From NCBI GenBank assembly GCA_902612125.1, contig CACMBV010000008.1, positions 1 to 64,000 on the forward strand: a stretch of 64,000 nucleotides of DNA, written 5' to 3'. Each line of letters starts with the position of its first letter. Positions within the stretch are counted from its first letter, which is position 1. Both the position numbers and the translations under genes were made by a program. Below, one piece after another: positions 45,717 through 58,001 of the stretch. The notes under the pieces are model-generated. The model made no database searches, was not told the origin of the DNA, and worked only from the letters and a program-made list of their open reading frames with translations. Source of the stretch: an uncultured Verrucomicrobiota bacterium (GTDB lineage: Bacteria; Verrucomicrobiota; Verrucomicrobiia; Opitutales; Seribacteraceae).

Positions 45717-47072
45717 TTAGGAAATTCTATCAAGAATGAATGAACGAATCGAAGAAGTATCGACCTGAACTTCATAAGACCGGGATTCACGGTCTTTCAA
45801 TTTTTCAAGAGAAGTTGAAACAGGGATTTCCATGCCTGCTTCCCGATAAACAGCGGGGAATTTCGCAGGATGAGCCGTGGCTAGAATTACCGCCCTTTTT
45901 TCAGGATCTAAATCTTTGAATGCGCAGGCCGTGTGTGGATCAACCAGATAGTCATACTCCCGCTTTACCATTTGAATCAAGTTGGGTATCTCTCCGTCAG
46001 AAGCACTTACACTGGAAAATCCGGAAATATCAAAATTTTCAAAGCAATACCTGCCATTTTCACGAAATATTCTCATCACCTCATTAACCTTCGAGGCATC
46101 TCCGTTCAGGAAGTAAAAAAGCAAGCGTTCGAAATTGGAAGCGATCTGAATATCCATCGAAGGAGCGAGACTTGGCTTCACTTCATCCAAAGAATATTCT
46201 CCGCTATTAAAGAGACGGTGAAGAACATCATTCTGGTTGGTAGCTACCCGAAATTCTGAAATCTTCACTCCCATTTTCGTCAATAACCAGCCTGCAAACA
46301 CATTTCCAAAATTTCCCGTAGGCACAACAAAACTGGTTACTTCTCTCTCATCGACGGGAAGTCTCAACCATGCATATAAATAATAGACGGATTGTGCCAG
46401 AATTCTCGCGAGGTTAATTGAATTTACGGCTGATAAATGAACTTCTGCCCGAAATTCGAGGTCAGCAAAAAGTTCTTTCACCGTCCGTTGGGCATCATCA
46501 AAAGTACCGTCAATCGCTATCGGAAAAACATTCCCAGCATCAGTGCAAGTCATTTGCATTTCCTGCAAGGGGGAAACTTTTCCCTTGGGATAAAGGATGA
46601 AGACCTTGACTCCTTTTTTGCCTAAGAGTCCGGAAATTGCAGCCGCTCCCGTATCGCCCGATGTGGCTCCCAAAACGCAAAGATGCTTTCCTTCTCTCTC
46701 TATTTGGAGTTCATAAAGATTGCCCAAAAGCTGAAGGGCAAAATCTTTGAAGGCAAGCGTTGGTCCATGAAACAATTCCAGGCATTTCCAGTTCTTACTC
46801 AGATCAATCATGGGAGCCGTGTGCTGGTTGGAAAAATTGACATAAGCGGAATGCACGCAATTTTCAAGATCTTCCGATGAAAGATCGGTTGCAAAAAAAC
46901 GAAAAAATTCCCGGCATAAGCACGGATAATCTAAACCTATCCATTGATCTAAATGTGATTTTAAATCGGGAAATTCCTGGGGAAGATAAAGACCCCCATC
47001 CGGAGCCAACCCCTGAGAAACTGCCTCGGAAAATGATACCGTTTCTCCTCCTCGAGTACTTCGAAATCGCAT
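45717..47072 (-). CDS. thrC: Threonine synthase
   Basis: The 451-residue PLP enzyme converts O-phosphohomoserine to threonine. It opens with MRFRSTRGGETVSFSEAV and has the PLP-lysine motif GPTLAFKDFALQLLGNLY, the phosphate-binding GATSGDTGAAAISGL, and the pattern VPTGNFGNVFAGWLLTKMG. The ATG at 47072 is preferred to the upstream TTG (47078). It is the last gene of the hom-lysC-thrC run, 30 bases downstream of lysC, so the run makes threonine from aspartate. Confidence 0.95.
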   Translation of the reverse strand: MRFRSTRGGETVSFSEAVSQGLAPDGGLYLPQEFPDLKSHLDQWIGLDYPCLCREFFRFFATDLSSEDLENCVHSAYVNFSNQHTAPMIDLSKNWKCLELFHGPTLAFKDFALQLLGNLYELQIEREGKHLCVLGATSGDTGAAAISGLLGKKGVKVFILYPKGKVSPLQEMQMTCTDAGNVFPIAIDGTFDDAQRTVKELFADLEFRAEVHLSAVNSINLARILAQSVYYLYAWLRLPVDEREVTSFVVPTGNFGNVFAGWLLTKMGVKISEFRVATNQNDVLHRLFNSGEYSLDEVKPSLAPSMDIQIASNFERLLFYFLNGDASKVNEVMRIFRENGRYCFENFDISGFSSVSASDGEIPNLIQMVKREYDYLVDPHTACAFKDLDPEKRAVILATAHPAKFPAVYREAGMEIPVSTSLEKLKDRESRSYEVQVDTSSIRSFILDRIS

Positions 47073-47102
47073 CAACAATTAATTTTGGTAAAAGTTTACT
47101 GC

Positions 47103-48317
47103 TTACTTTCCAAGACCAAAGGCGTGATGAGCCACGCGAGTCGCTTCATCACCCTGATCCGGATTGACGGCAACGGATATTTTGATTTCCGAGGTACTGA
47201 TCATCAGCATATTGATTCCTGAATTGGCGAGAGCGTCAAAAAAAGTGGAAGCAACCCCGGAATGTGATCTCATACCAACTCCGACCACTGACACCTTCGC
47301 AATGTTGGTGCTTCTTCCAAGTTTGCCACCCGCTCCCTCCGCAAAATGTTCCTTCAATGCTTTTTCGGCACGGAACGCATCTTCAGAAGGGACGGTGAAA
47401 GTCAGGTTTGCCTTCCCTTTCCGTGCTACATTCTGTACGATCATATCGACCACCACGCCGGCATCTGCCATCACTTTAAAAATCGCCGCGGCGGCACCGG
47501 GCCGGTCGGGAAGTTCGGTTATACTGATTCGTACTTGATTCTTATCGATGGCCACGCCACTCACGAGGGTGTCCTCAAGGGATTTCACATTTTTCTTCAC
47601 ATTAGTTCCTGATTTTCTGGTAAAAGTTGAACGGACTTCGAAAGGGATGTTGTGCTTTTGGGCAAATTCCACGGCTCTTGTTTGCATAACCTTGGAACCA
47701 CTGCTTGCCAATTCCAGCATTTCTTCATAATTGATTTTATCGATCTTGCATGCATTCGGAACAATTCTCGGGTCAGCGGTAAAGACTCCCTCCACATCGG
47801 TGAAAATCTGGCATGCTTTTGCCTTGAGTGCCCCAGCCATGGCAATGGCACTTAAATCAGAGCCTCCCCGGCCGAAAGTGGTTACATCACCCTTTTCATT
47901 CACTCCCTGAAACCCGGCCAGTACAACTACATTCCCAGCCCGAAGCTGTTTTCTGATATCTCCTCCCGTAACTTCACGAATACGGGCCTTCCCGTGTAAT
48001 CCTTCGGTAATGATTCCTGCCTGCCACCCGGTACGGGAAACAGCCGGAACATCCAACGAGTCAAGTGCCATGCACAAAAGGGCAATGGTTTCCTGTTCAC
48101 CACAGGTCATCAGAACATCCATTTCACGGTCTGAAGGTGCTTTTTGAATCGCATTGGCCCTTGCGATTAGCTCATTGGTAACCCCGGATCTTGCTGAAAC
48201 AACCACCACCACTTGATGTCCTTCCTTTACGCTCAGTTTGATCCTTTTGGCAACCCGCTTGATGCGATCCACATCCCCGACGGAAGTACCGCCAAACTTT
48301 TTAACAATTATACTCAT
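47103..48317 (-). CDS. lysC: Aspartate kinase
   Basis: The 404-residue kinase phosphorylates aspartate in the first step of the lysine, threonine and methionine pathway. It starts MSIIVKKFGGTSVGDVDRIK and includes TFGRGGSDLSAIAMAG and FTDVEGVFTADPRIVPNACK. The C-terminal third carries two ACT domains (ITELPDRPGAAAAIFKVMAD; SVVGVGMRSHSGVASTFFDA), the usual site of feedback by lysine and threonine. Its start overlaps the end of hom by four bases (ATGA), so the two are translationally coupled. Confidence 0.96.
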   Translation of the reverse strand: MSIIVKKFGGTSVGDVDRIKRVAKRIKLSVKEGHQVVVVVSARSGVTNELIARANAIQKAPSDREMDVLMTCGEQETIALLCMALDSLDVPAVSRTGWQAGIITEGLHGKARIREVTGGDIRKQLRAGNVVVLAGFQGVNEKGDVTTFGRGGSDLSAIAMAGALKAKACQIFTDVEGVFTADPRIVPNACKIDKINYEEMLELASSGSKVMQTRAVEFAQKHNIPFEVRSTFTRKSGTNVKKNVKSLEDTLVSGVAIDKNQVRISITELPDRPGAAAAIFKVMADAGVVVDMIVQNVARKGKANLTFTVPSEDAFRAEKALKEHFAEGAGGKLGRSTNIAKVSVVGVGMRSHSGVASTFFDALANSGINMLMISTSEIKISVAVNPDQGDEATRVAHHAFGLGK

Positions 48318-49648
48318 CCTTTAGAAACAGCATTCGGATCAAAAACCCGAAACAAGACCGGCTTTTCTATGACCCCCTGGAGTGTCTCAAGGGACTGAAT
48401 TGCCATGTTCATAGAATGTTCATTGGTATCATGGGTGGTTAGGATAACAGTGGAAGTAGCAGATTTACTTTTTGGCCTTTGGGAAACCGTCGCCAGGCTT
48501 ACTTCGTGTTCGGCCAGGCAGTCCGCAACCTTTGCAAGCTGTCCCGGACGATCCTCAACCGTAAGCCTTAAATAGAAGGAACCTTGGATTTCCACTGCCT
48601 TGGCCGGCTTACATTCGTTGGGGGTGACATGCCTGAGCTTTACTGCACCGGAAATACCTTTCTTTGCTTTCACAAGATCCACAATATCACTAATTACGGA
48701 ACCAGCGGTTGGATCCTGCCCGGCCCCCCTTCCGGTAAGAACCACGGTACCCACCACAGATCCAGTTAAACTGATTCCATTATATACCCCATCAGTACGT
48801 GCGATTATTTCATCCATTGGGACTAGGGCCGGATAAACCCCAACAGAAATGTGATTGTTTTCAAAATTTCTGCGGATAACCCCAATCAACTTTATTTTAC
48901 AGCCCAGTTTCCTTGCCGCTTGCAAGTCCTCAGTCGAAATTCTGCGAATTCCCTCCACTGTGATATCTTCGAGGTTCACCCATATTCCATGTGCAAGGTA
49001 GGCTAAAATAACTGCTTTATGAGCGGCATCTACACCATCCAGATCCAAAGCTTCATCAGCCTCCACATAACCAAGCTCTCGTGCATCGGTTAAAACATCC
49101 TCGAAGGAGACACCCTCCCTCTCCATACGGGTTAGAATATAATTGGAAGTTCCGTTGAGTATTCCATAGATCAATGGAAATTCGTTGGCCACCATGCTTT
49201 CTCGCAATACTTTGATGATGGGAATTCCTCCAGCCACACTTGCCTCAAATCCATATTGTACACCGGCTTTCTCAGCCGCCTCAAACAATTCGTCGCCATG
49301 TTCACAAATCAGGGCCTTATTGGCCGTAACCACTGATTTTCCTTTCTCAAAAGCATGGAGAGTTAAAATTTTGGCCTCTTCAATTCCACCAATCAGTTCA
49401 CAGATTAAATCAATTTCCGGATCATCCACAATCGATAGGGAATCAGTGGTAAGAGCAGAATCGGAAATCTTTACATTTCTTGCTTTTTCAATTGATCGAA
49501 CGGACGCTCTTTGGGGAATCAACTCCACGCCCAAAATTTTTGCCCAAAATTTATCGTTCTCTTCCAGGTGCTTCCATGTTCCTTGACCCACGGTACCAAA
49601 TCCGAGTATCCCAATATTTATGGTTTGGATATTATTTTCTGCGTTCAT
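48314..49648 (-). CDS. hom: Homoserine dehydrogenase
   Basis: The 444-residue NAD(P)-dependent enzyme reduces aspartate semialdehyde to homoserine. The Rossmann motif is NIGILGFGTVGQGTWKHLEE. The catalytic region includes FEASVAGGIPIIKVLRESMV, then GILNGTSNYILTRME and YVEADEALDLDGVDAAHKAV. An ACT domain lies at the C-terminus (VEDRPGQLAKVADCLAEHEV). It is the first gene of the hom-lysC-thrC operon. A plsY gene follows upstream with a 18-base gap on the same strand. Confidence 0.96.
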   Translation of the reverse strand: MNAENNIQTINIGILGFGTVGQGTWKHLEENDKFWAKILGVELIPQRASVRSIEKARNVKISDSALTTDSLSIVDDPEIDLICELIGGIEEAKILTLHAFEKGKSVVTANKALICEHGDELFEAAEKAGVQYGFEASVAGGIPIIKVLRESMVANEFPLIYGILNGTSNYILTRMEREGVSFEDVLTDARELGYVEADEALDLDGVDAAHKAVILAYLAHGIWVNLEDITVEGIRRISTEDLQAARKLGCKIKLIGVIRRNFENNHISVGVYPALVPMDEIIARTDGVYNGISLTGSVVGTVVLTGRGAGQDPTAGSVISDIVDLVKAKKGISGAVKLRHVTPNECKPAKAVEIQGSFYLRLTVEDRPGQLAKVADCLAEHEVSLATVSQRPKSKSATSTVILTTHDTNEHSMNMAIQSLETLQGVIEKPVLFRVFDPNAVSKG

Positions 49649-49666
49649 CTTTCAGGCAAGTGGGGG

Positions 49667-50302
49667 TTAGTTCTTGTTTTTTCTCTCAAAACGGTTTTCG
49701 GTGCCACCCTTAAGTCGCTGCAGATTGGCCCGGTGACGCCAGACAATCCACCCCATAATCAAAAGCGATAGGATTACCTTGGCAAATTGACTGCTTTTGT
49801 CATCAACCGACCAGTATCCAACCATTGTGCATACAGGTAAACTAAGGCCAAATCCAATAGAAGCGACCACCACATATCGTGTGGTAAAAAAAATCACCAG
49901 CCAACTCACGAGACCGATAAGCAGACAGCCGGGCATCACTCCGAGTAATCCGCCCATCGCAGTGGCCACTCCCTTGCCTCCCTTAAAGCTGGTAAAGAGA
50001 GGATAAGTATGACCAAGGACGGCAGCGGGCAATCCCCACAAGGCAAGATTTGGATCACCGGAAAAAGCCACCAAACCAAGCTTAAACCACATTGTTGCCA
50101 GCACTCCCTTGAAAAAATCCAAAATGAAAACCGCATACCCAGCAGGTTTACCTATTGTGCGCAAGACATTGGTCGCCCCCGGATTACCACTCCCTACGCT
50201 GAATATATCCACACCCATTTTTTTAGCAACCAAAACTCCAAAAGGTATCGAACCAAGTAAATAGCCTACAATCAGAACGGAGACTGTCTCTAGCGAAAAC
50301 AC
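49667..50302 (-). CDS. plsY: Glycerol-3-phosphate acyltransferase PlsY
   Basis: The 211-residue integral membrane enzyme transfers an acyl group from acyl-phosphate to glycerol 3-phosphate, beginning phospholipid synthesis. The three conserved loop motifs are present: GSIPFGVLVAKK, GSGNPGATNVLRTIG and FKGGKGVATAMGGLLG. About five hydrophobic segments are visible. The start is GTG at 50302. It lies between serA and hom on the same strand, without an obvious functional link to them. Confidence 0.95.
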   Translation of the reverse strand: MFSLETVSVLIVGYLLGSIPFGVLVAKKMGVDIFSVGSGNPGATNVLRTIGKPAGYAVFILDFFKGVLATMWFKLGLVAFSGDPNLALWGLPAAVLGHTYPLFTSFKGGKGVATAMGGLLGVMPGCLLIGLVSWLVIFFTTRYVVVASIGFGLSLPVCTMVGYWSVDDKSSQFAKVILSLLIMGWIVWRHRANLQRLKGGTENRFERKNKN

Positions 50303-50341
50303 TGGGTGAAGAAATAGACTTTAAAATTTATAAATAAACCA

Positions 50342-51937
50342 TCAACCCTGTCGAGAGACTCGGGCTTCTTCAATGTCAGGATCTTCCACTATCGCTTTAA
50401 GAGCATTCGCGGGTGGCTCCTCGTCCAGTTCAAAAATTGTCAATGCCCATTTTCCCTCATCTGCACGGCTCAAAGACATATTGGCTATATTTATGGAATA
50501 ATCACCCAGCATGGTTCCCAATTTCCCTACAATACCGGGTTTATCAACATTTTTAACCACAAGCAATGTGTCCACTGGTCTCACCTCTATAGCCTGGTCG
50601 TCGACTTCGACAATTCGAGGATCGTTGCCCCTGCCTAAAAGGCTGCCCCGCACAGAATGCAGAGCCTTGTCACTCGATACGGTAGAGACTTCTATCAATT
50701 CATTGTAATCGACTGACTCAGCGGACTTCACAGTTTCCACCTTGATCCCAAGATCTTTGATTTTGAAGGGTGCATTCACATCGTTGACTCCCTCGTCCCC
50801 GACTACTCCGGAAAGCCAACCCTTTTGAACCGCACGGGTCAATGGCACACAGTCAAAATCAACAATCCCACCAAAATAGGAAATTTTTATTGATTCAACC
50901 GATCCTTTCGCAGCTTGTCTGGCAAACGCACCCAACCGGTGGCAAAGATCAAGGTAGGGACTTAGGCTTTCCAAATCCTTTGGATCAATGGAGGGCATAT
51001 TAATAGCGTTGCGGATTCTTCCACCCTGAAGAACTTCAGCTACCGCCTCCGCAATTTCAACTCCAACACTCTCTTGTGCTTCGGCCGTGGAGGCACCTAA
51101 ATGGGGGGTAAGAATCAAATTCTCTTCCTTGCGAAACGGATGAGCCTCTGGCAAGGGTTCCTGTTCATAGACATCCAATCCGGCTGCGGCTACTTTTCCC
51201 GACCTCAAAGCTTCCAGCAGAGCACTTTCATTAATGATTCCTCCTCTTGCACAATTAAAGACCCGAACGCCATCCTTCATTTTTGCGAAGGCATCGGCGT
51301 CTACCATTCCACGAGTTTGATCCGTAAGAGGCATGTGAACAGTTATGTAATCGGCTTCTGCAAAAGCCTGCTCCAACTCCACTTTATTCAAGTCCATCTC
51401 CTCGGCTCGGTCATCGGTCAGGTAAGGATCATAGGCAATCACCCGCATTTCAAAAGCCCGGGCCCGTTTGGCCACCTCCGCCCCTATTCTTCCAAGTCCG
51501 AGGACTGCCAGGGTTTTTCCGCGAAGCTCAGCTCCCTTCAGTTGCTTGCGTTCCCACAAACCTTCCCTCATCCCGCTTGCTCCCCGGACGATCGCACGTG
51601 TACCGCACAACATATGGGTAAAAGTTAATTCTGCAGTGGCAATTGTGTTACCCCCCGGGGTGTTCATCACAATAATTCCCTTCTGGGTAGAAGCCTCAAG
51701 ATCAATGTTATCCACTCCCACACCAGCCCGTCCAATAACTTTAAGATTTTCAGAAGCTTGAATCACTTCTGGTGTTATCTGGGTGTCACTCCTAACAATG
51801 ATGGCGGCTGAATCCTTGGCAGTTTCAATGACCTCCTCGGGGGAGGAACCATATGCTTCCACGACTTCAAAGCCATCCTGTTTCTTTAAATACTCAACCC
51901 CGAGGGGAGATATTCGATCAGCTATGAAAATTTTCAT
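50342..51937 (-). CDS. serA: D-3-phosphoglycerate dehydrogenase
   Basis: The 531-residue enzyme oxidises 3-phosphoglycerate, opening serine synthesis. It has the NAD-binding motif LGLGRIGAEVAKRARAF, the catalytic pattern RVFNCARGGIINESALLEAL and LTPHLGASTAEAQESVGVEI, an intervening domain, and a C-terminal ACT domain (LLVVKNVDKPGIVGKLGTML). This is the long, Mycobacterium-type form with an allosteric-substrate-binding domain. It is divergent from ffh across a 121-base gap that presumably holds both promoters. Confidence 0.96.
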   Translation of the reverse strand: MKIFIADRISPLGVEYLKKQDGFEVVEAYGSSPEEVIETAKDSAAIIVRSDTQITPEVIQASENLKVIGRAGVGVDNIDLEASTQKGIIVMNTPGGNTIATAELTFTHMLCGTRAIVRGASGMREGLWERKQLKGAELRGKTLAVLGLGRIGAEVAKRARAFEMRVIAYDPYLTDDRAEEMDLNKVELEQAFAEADYITVHMPLTDQTRGMVDADAFAKMKDGVRVFNCARGGIINESALLEALRSGKVAAAGLDVYEQEPLPEAHPFRKEENLILTPHLGASTAEAQESVGVEIAEAVAEVLQGGRIRNAINMPSIDPKDLESLSPYLDLCHRLGAFARQAAKGSVESIKISYFGGIVDFDCVPLTRAVQKGWLSGVVGDEGVNDVNAPFKIKDLGIKVETVKSAESVDYNELIEVSTVSSDKALHSVRGSLLGRGNDPRIVEVDDQAIEVRPVDTLLVVKNVDKPGIVGKLGTMLGDYSINIANMSLSRADEGKWALTIFELDEEPPANALKAIVEDPDIEEARVSRQG

Positions 51938-52058
51938 TTTTTGAAGGGATAAAAGAGATAGATCATGCTAAATGACGCCCGAATGGCAACGAGGAAAGCA
52001 TTTTCCAAAATAAGGACTTTCCCCCAATCCATTCGCTTGGCATTATGAAAACCCGATC

Positions 52059-53438
52059 ATGTTTGAAAACCTAACAGAAAAACTAAGCAAAACACTTCGA
52101 AATCTTAGGGGTGTAGGAAAATTAACGGAGAACAACATTAGTGATGCCCTTCTTGAAGTACGAAAGGCTCTTCTTTCAGCAGATGTTCATTTTAGGGTTG
52201 TTCGCGAGTTCATCGACGAAGTTAAGGGTGTATGCCTTGGGCAAGATGTTTTGAAATCAGTATCTCCGGGTCAGCAGGTAGTCAAAATTATCAATGATGA
52301 ACTGGTCAAACTTCTCGGAGAAGGTAGCCCCGAGTTACGCGATGAAAAACCATTGCGAATTCTAATGGTCGGATTACACGGAGCTGGGAAAACAACCACA
52401 TCCGCAAAACTCGCCAAACGCCTTGCCAAGGATGGCCGGTCTCCCATGCTTGTTGCTTGCGATATCTATCGCCCGGCAGCCATTGATCAGTTGGAATTTC
52501 TCGCAAATCAGGAAAACTTTGCTTTTTATTGCGACCGAAAGTCCCAAGATGTTCCTCAAATTGCCAGAGCTGCCTGGGAGGAATCCAAAAAAAAGGGTGC
52601 CGATGTGATAATCTTTGATACGGCAGGACGACTCCAAATTGATGATGAACTAGTAGGTGAGCTTGAAATTTTAAACAAGAAAATCAATCCTCATGAAATT
52701 CTTCTGGTAGCGGATGCCGCCCTGGGTCAAGAGGCGGTCAATGTGGCTAAAACATTTCATCAAAGACTAGGACTTTCAGGCATCGTACTGACCAAGGTTG
52801 ATGGAGACGCCCGAGGCGGTTCTGCCCTATCCATGAAGAAAGTAACCGGTGTTCCGATTAAATTCATGGGGATCGGTGAGAAAATTGACGATTTTGAAGT
52901 TTTTCATCCTGACCGGTTGGCATCGAGAATACTTGGTATGGGAGATGTAGTATCCTTAGTTGAGAAAGCTCAGGAGAATTTAGACCAAGAAGAATCCGCC
53001 CGCATGGCTGAAAAGATGCTGAGGGCCGAGTTTGATTTTGAAGACTTTCTTTCCCAAATGCGCCAGATGAAAAAACTGGGTTCGATGGGCTCGATTGCCA
53101 AGATGCTTCCCGGCATCGGAAATGCCCAAGTTGGAGATAGGGAAGAGACCGCATTGGCGAAACACGAGGCAATAATCCTTTCCATGACCAGGGAGGAAAG
53201 ACGACTACCCCGGATTATCGGAGGTTCAAGGAGAAAGAGAATTGCATCCGGGTCAGGTGTTCAAATCCGCGATGTTAATCAATTGATCAAGCAATTTTCG
53301 CAAATGCAAAAAATGATGAAGAAAATGAAGGGCGGAAAAATGAAACGTTTAATGGAGGGCTTTGGAGGGGGAAACATGCCAAACATGGAGGACATTAACT
53401 CCAAGGAATTGGCGAAGCTGGCCAAACAATTCAAATAG
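52059..53438 (+). CDS. ffh: Signal recognition particle protein Ffh
   Basis: The 459-residue GTPase binds signal sequences and, with SRP RNA and FtsY, targets membrane and secreted proteins. The N domain (residues 1-90) is followed by a G domain with [16 protein letters not shown] (P-loop), [17 protein letters not shown] and [15 protein letters not shown]. The methionine-rich M domain at the C-terminus includes [38 protein letters not shown] and [15 protein letters not shown]. Length and domain order are normal. Confidence 0.97.
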   Translation: MFENLTEKLSKTLRNLRGVGKLTENNISDALLEVRKALLSADVHFRVVREFIDEVKGVCLGQDVLKSVSPGQQVVKIINDELVKLLGEGSPELRDEKPLRILMVGLHGAGKTTTSAKLAKRLAKDGRSPMLVACDIYRPAAIDQLEFLANQENFAFYCDRKSQDVPQIARAAWEESKKKGADVIIFDTAGRLQIDDELVGELEILNKKINPHEILLVADAALGQEAVNVAKTFHQRLGLSGIVLTKVDGDARGGSALSMKKVTGVPIKFMGIGEKIDDFEVFHPDRLASRILGMGDVVSLVEKAQENLDQEESARMAEKMLRAEFDFEDFLSQMRQMKKLGSMGSIAKMLPGIGNAQVGDREETALAKHEAIILSMTREERRLPRIIGGSRRKRIASGSGVQIRDVNQLIKQFSQMQKMMKKMKGGKMKRLMEGFGGGNMPNMEDINSKELAKLAKQFK

Positions 53439-53505
53439 CTCTATAATGTAAACAGGAACTTCTCTCATGTGCAGAAACAAGCTTGTTGGAAAATAAACCT
53501 TAAGC

Positions 53506-55764
<2,259 letters not shown>

Positions 55765-55806
55765 TTAGGGTGCTGTTTTGTAATTAAGCTTAGTACACGA
55801 AAGCAA

Positions 55807-56457
55807 TTATTTTTCAAGTTCTTGCAAGCAAAGAAAAAGTTTTTTTATTTTTATTTCATCCTTCATACCAGGTTCAGTTTCCACGCCACTATTAACATCC
55901 ACCTGTCTGAGATCTAATTTCTGACACGCACTTGCAATATTGTTAGGACCTATACCCCCGGCTAATATCCATTTCTTTGTAGGGTAAGAACTCTGATATT
56001 TGGCAAAACTTTCCCAATCCGCAGGCTTCCCGGTTCCCCCAAATTTGTCCTGCGAATAAGAATCAATGAGGAAGGTGTCTGCATATTCCAACAAATACTC
56101 AGGGAAATCGATTCCAGGTAGAAGTTTTGGAGCTAGCCACAAGTTGGAAACTCCGACAATCTTGCTCCATTGACGAACCTTCTCTTCCTTTAATTCAAGT
56201 GGGAAATGAAACTGATAAAATTCAAAGCCAGTCTGTTTCATTTGCAGAACATCTTCTAGGGCCGGGGAGACATCAACTGCCACTTTTTTAAATGAGAAAT
56301 CCTTCAAGTTTTCACAGATGCTTCCGGCATAATCCAGGGAAATGTGGCGAGGAGATTTCGGATGAAATATAAAACCGAGGTAATGTGCTCCCGCCTTAAG
56401 TGATTTCCTTGCATCCTTCTCATTGGTGATGCCACAAACTTTGACCTCCACGCCCAT
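55807..56457 (-). CDS. trpF: Phosphoribosylanthranilate isomerase
   Basis: The 216-residue TIM-barrel enzyme carries out the third step of tryptophan synthesis from chorismate. It has VKVCGITNEKDARKSLKAGA near the start, LGFIFHPKSPRHIS, FLIDSYSQDKFGGTGKPADW and ILAGGIGPNNIASACQKLDL, and ends QVDVNSGVETEPGMKDEIKI. All are TrpF signatures. It is not next to other trp genes, and precedes katG by 72 bases on the same strand. It follows the cobA/hemD gene by 14 bases, so it may be the last gene of the haem operon. Confidence 0.95.
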   Translation of the reverse strand: MGVEVKVCGITNEKDARKSLKAGAHYLGFIFHPKSPRHISLDYAGSICENLKDFSFKKVAVDVSPALEDVLQMKQTGFEFYQFHFPLELKEEKVRQWSKIVGVSNLWLAPKLLPGIDFPEYLLEYADTFLIDSYSQDKFGGTGKPADWESFAKYQSSYPTKKWILAGGIGPNNIASACQKLDLRQVDVNSGVETEPGMKDEIKIKKLFLCLQELEK

Positions 56458-56471
56458 ATTTTTTTCGATTA

Positions 56472-58001
56472 TCAGGAAAAGTGTTTCACCAACTTACCAG
56501 TCATGTCTTCGATACTTGGGTTGGTGCACTCCAGATCAACGATGAGCTCATTTTCTAATAGCGTTTTGGTGGTTTCTGGACCAAAACTACAGATGACCGG
56601 TTTGATCGCATTTTCATTGAGAAACAAATCTTCTTCCTGTTCAATGTAAGACAGGGCAGTAGAAGAACTTGTGAAGATGATTGCATCAGCCCCGAATTCA
56701 CGAAATTTCGGAAAATCCGTGGCCTCGGTAACATCAGTAAAATCAGTTTCATACAAGGGAAGCGTGTCCACAATTGCATGTCCCACATCCTCAAGCATCT
56801 TCACAAGAACCTGACGGTTTCGGTTGCCCGATACAACCAATACATTCGCACTGTCAAGTGAATCGGTCGCAACCAACTCTTTGGCAAGACTTTCTGCAAT
56901 GGACTTTTCGGCCACAATTTCCACTTCGAGAGAGTGATTTCTAAAAACTTCCGCCGTGCTTTCTCCAACACAGGCGATCCGCATGGGTCCAATGCAACGA
57001 ATGTCACCATAAGCAAGGAAAAATAGCCTCATAAACTCCCGGGCACCATTGGCACTCGTAAAAACGGCCCACTCGTAGGTTGCAATCCCGGCGAATACCT
57101 CGGCAATCACTTTCTTATCCTGAGAAGGTAAAATCTCAATTAAGGGCAACTCGATCACCTCTGCCCCCAGCAGTTCTAATTTTTCTTTAAACTTGCTAAC
57201 CTGGCCGGCAGGGCGGGTAAGTACAATCCTTCGTCCGAACAACGCTCTCTTTTCAAACCAGTTTGCTCTAATCCCTGTTCGACCGATGGCATTGCCAATG
57301 AATACAATTGCAGGAGCCTGTAAACCTGCTTCCTGCGTGGAGCTGACCAAATCCTTCAAGGAACTAATAATTTTTCTTTGGCTGGGAAGCGTTCCATTGC
57401 TGACGACGGCGGAAGGAATATCGGGCGACATCCCTCCGTTGAGTAATTTTTTGACAATATCTTCTAATTTACTCATCCCCATGTAGATGCAAAGAGTACC
57501 TCCAACATTTGCAAATTTACTGAAGTCAACACGCAACTCTTCCTTGCTCAGATCTTCATGACCTGTAAGAAAGGAAATGGTTGAACCGCATTCACGATGA
57601 GAGAGAGGAAGTCCTGCGTAGCCGGCACAGGCAAGAGCCGCCGTTACTCCAGGCACCACCTCATAGACAATTCCAGCCTTATCCAAAGCAAGCATTTCCT
57701 CAGCACATCTTCCGAAGACAAAGGGGTCTCCTCCTTTCAGCCGCACAACCATCTTACCCGAAGATGCGTGTGTAACCAAGGTTTTTTCAATGTCTCGTTG
57801 TTCAACGGTGTGCCGTCCAGGAGACTTACCCACATCAACTTGAACACACTCCTCACGGGTCCATCTTCGAAATTCTGGATTTGTTAAGTGGTCAAAAACA
57901 AGTACGTCACAACATTCAATCAGTTCCTTCGCTCGTAAAGTCGAAAGTTTCGGTTCACCCGGGCCTGCTCCTACTAAATAGACTATTCCACTCTCACTCA
58001 T
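56472..58001 (-). CDS. cobA/hemD: Fused uroporphyrinogen-III C-methyltransferase and uroporphyrinogen-III synthase
   Basis: The 509-residue protein joins two tetrapyrrole enzymes. Residues 1-250 are a SUMT methyltransferase (VYLVGAGPGEPKLSTLRAKE; VRLKGGDPFVFGRCAEEM; GYAGLPLSHRECGSTISF), making precorrin-2 for siroheme or cobalamin. Residues ~255-509 are a HemD-type synthase (RRIVLTRPAGQVSKFKEKLE; AVFTSANGAREFMRLF; ADAIIFTSSSTALSYIEQ) that closes hydroxymethylbilane to uroporphyrinogen III. The fusion is known in several phyla. It overlaps hemC by four bases, so both act in one operon. Confidence 0.95.
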   Translation of the reverse strand: MSESGIVYLVGAGPGEPKLSTLRAKELIECCDVLVFDHLTNPEFRRWTREECVQVDVGKSPGRHTVEQRDIEKTLVTHASSGKMVVRLKGGDPFVFGRCAEEMLALDKAGIVYEVVPGVTAALACAGYAGLPLSHRECGSTISFLTGHEDLSKEELRVDFSKFANVGGTLCIYMGMSKLEDIVKKLLNGGMSPDIPSAVVSNGTLPSQRKIISSLKDLVSSTQEAGLQAPAIVFIGNAIGRTGIRANWFEKRALFGRRIVLTRPAGQVSKFKEKLELLGAEVIELPLIEILPSQDKKVIAEVFAGIATYEWAVFTSANGAREFMRLFFLAYGDIRCIGPMRIACVGESTAEVFRNHSLEVEIVAEKSIAESLAKELVATDSLDSANVLVVSGNRNRQVLVKMLEDVGHAIVDTLPLYETDFTDVTEATDFPKFREFGADAIIFTSSSTALSYIEQEEDLFLNENAIKPVICSFGPETTKTLLENELIVDLECTNPSIEDMTGKLVKHFS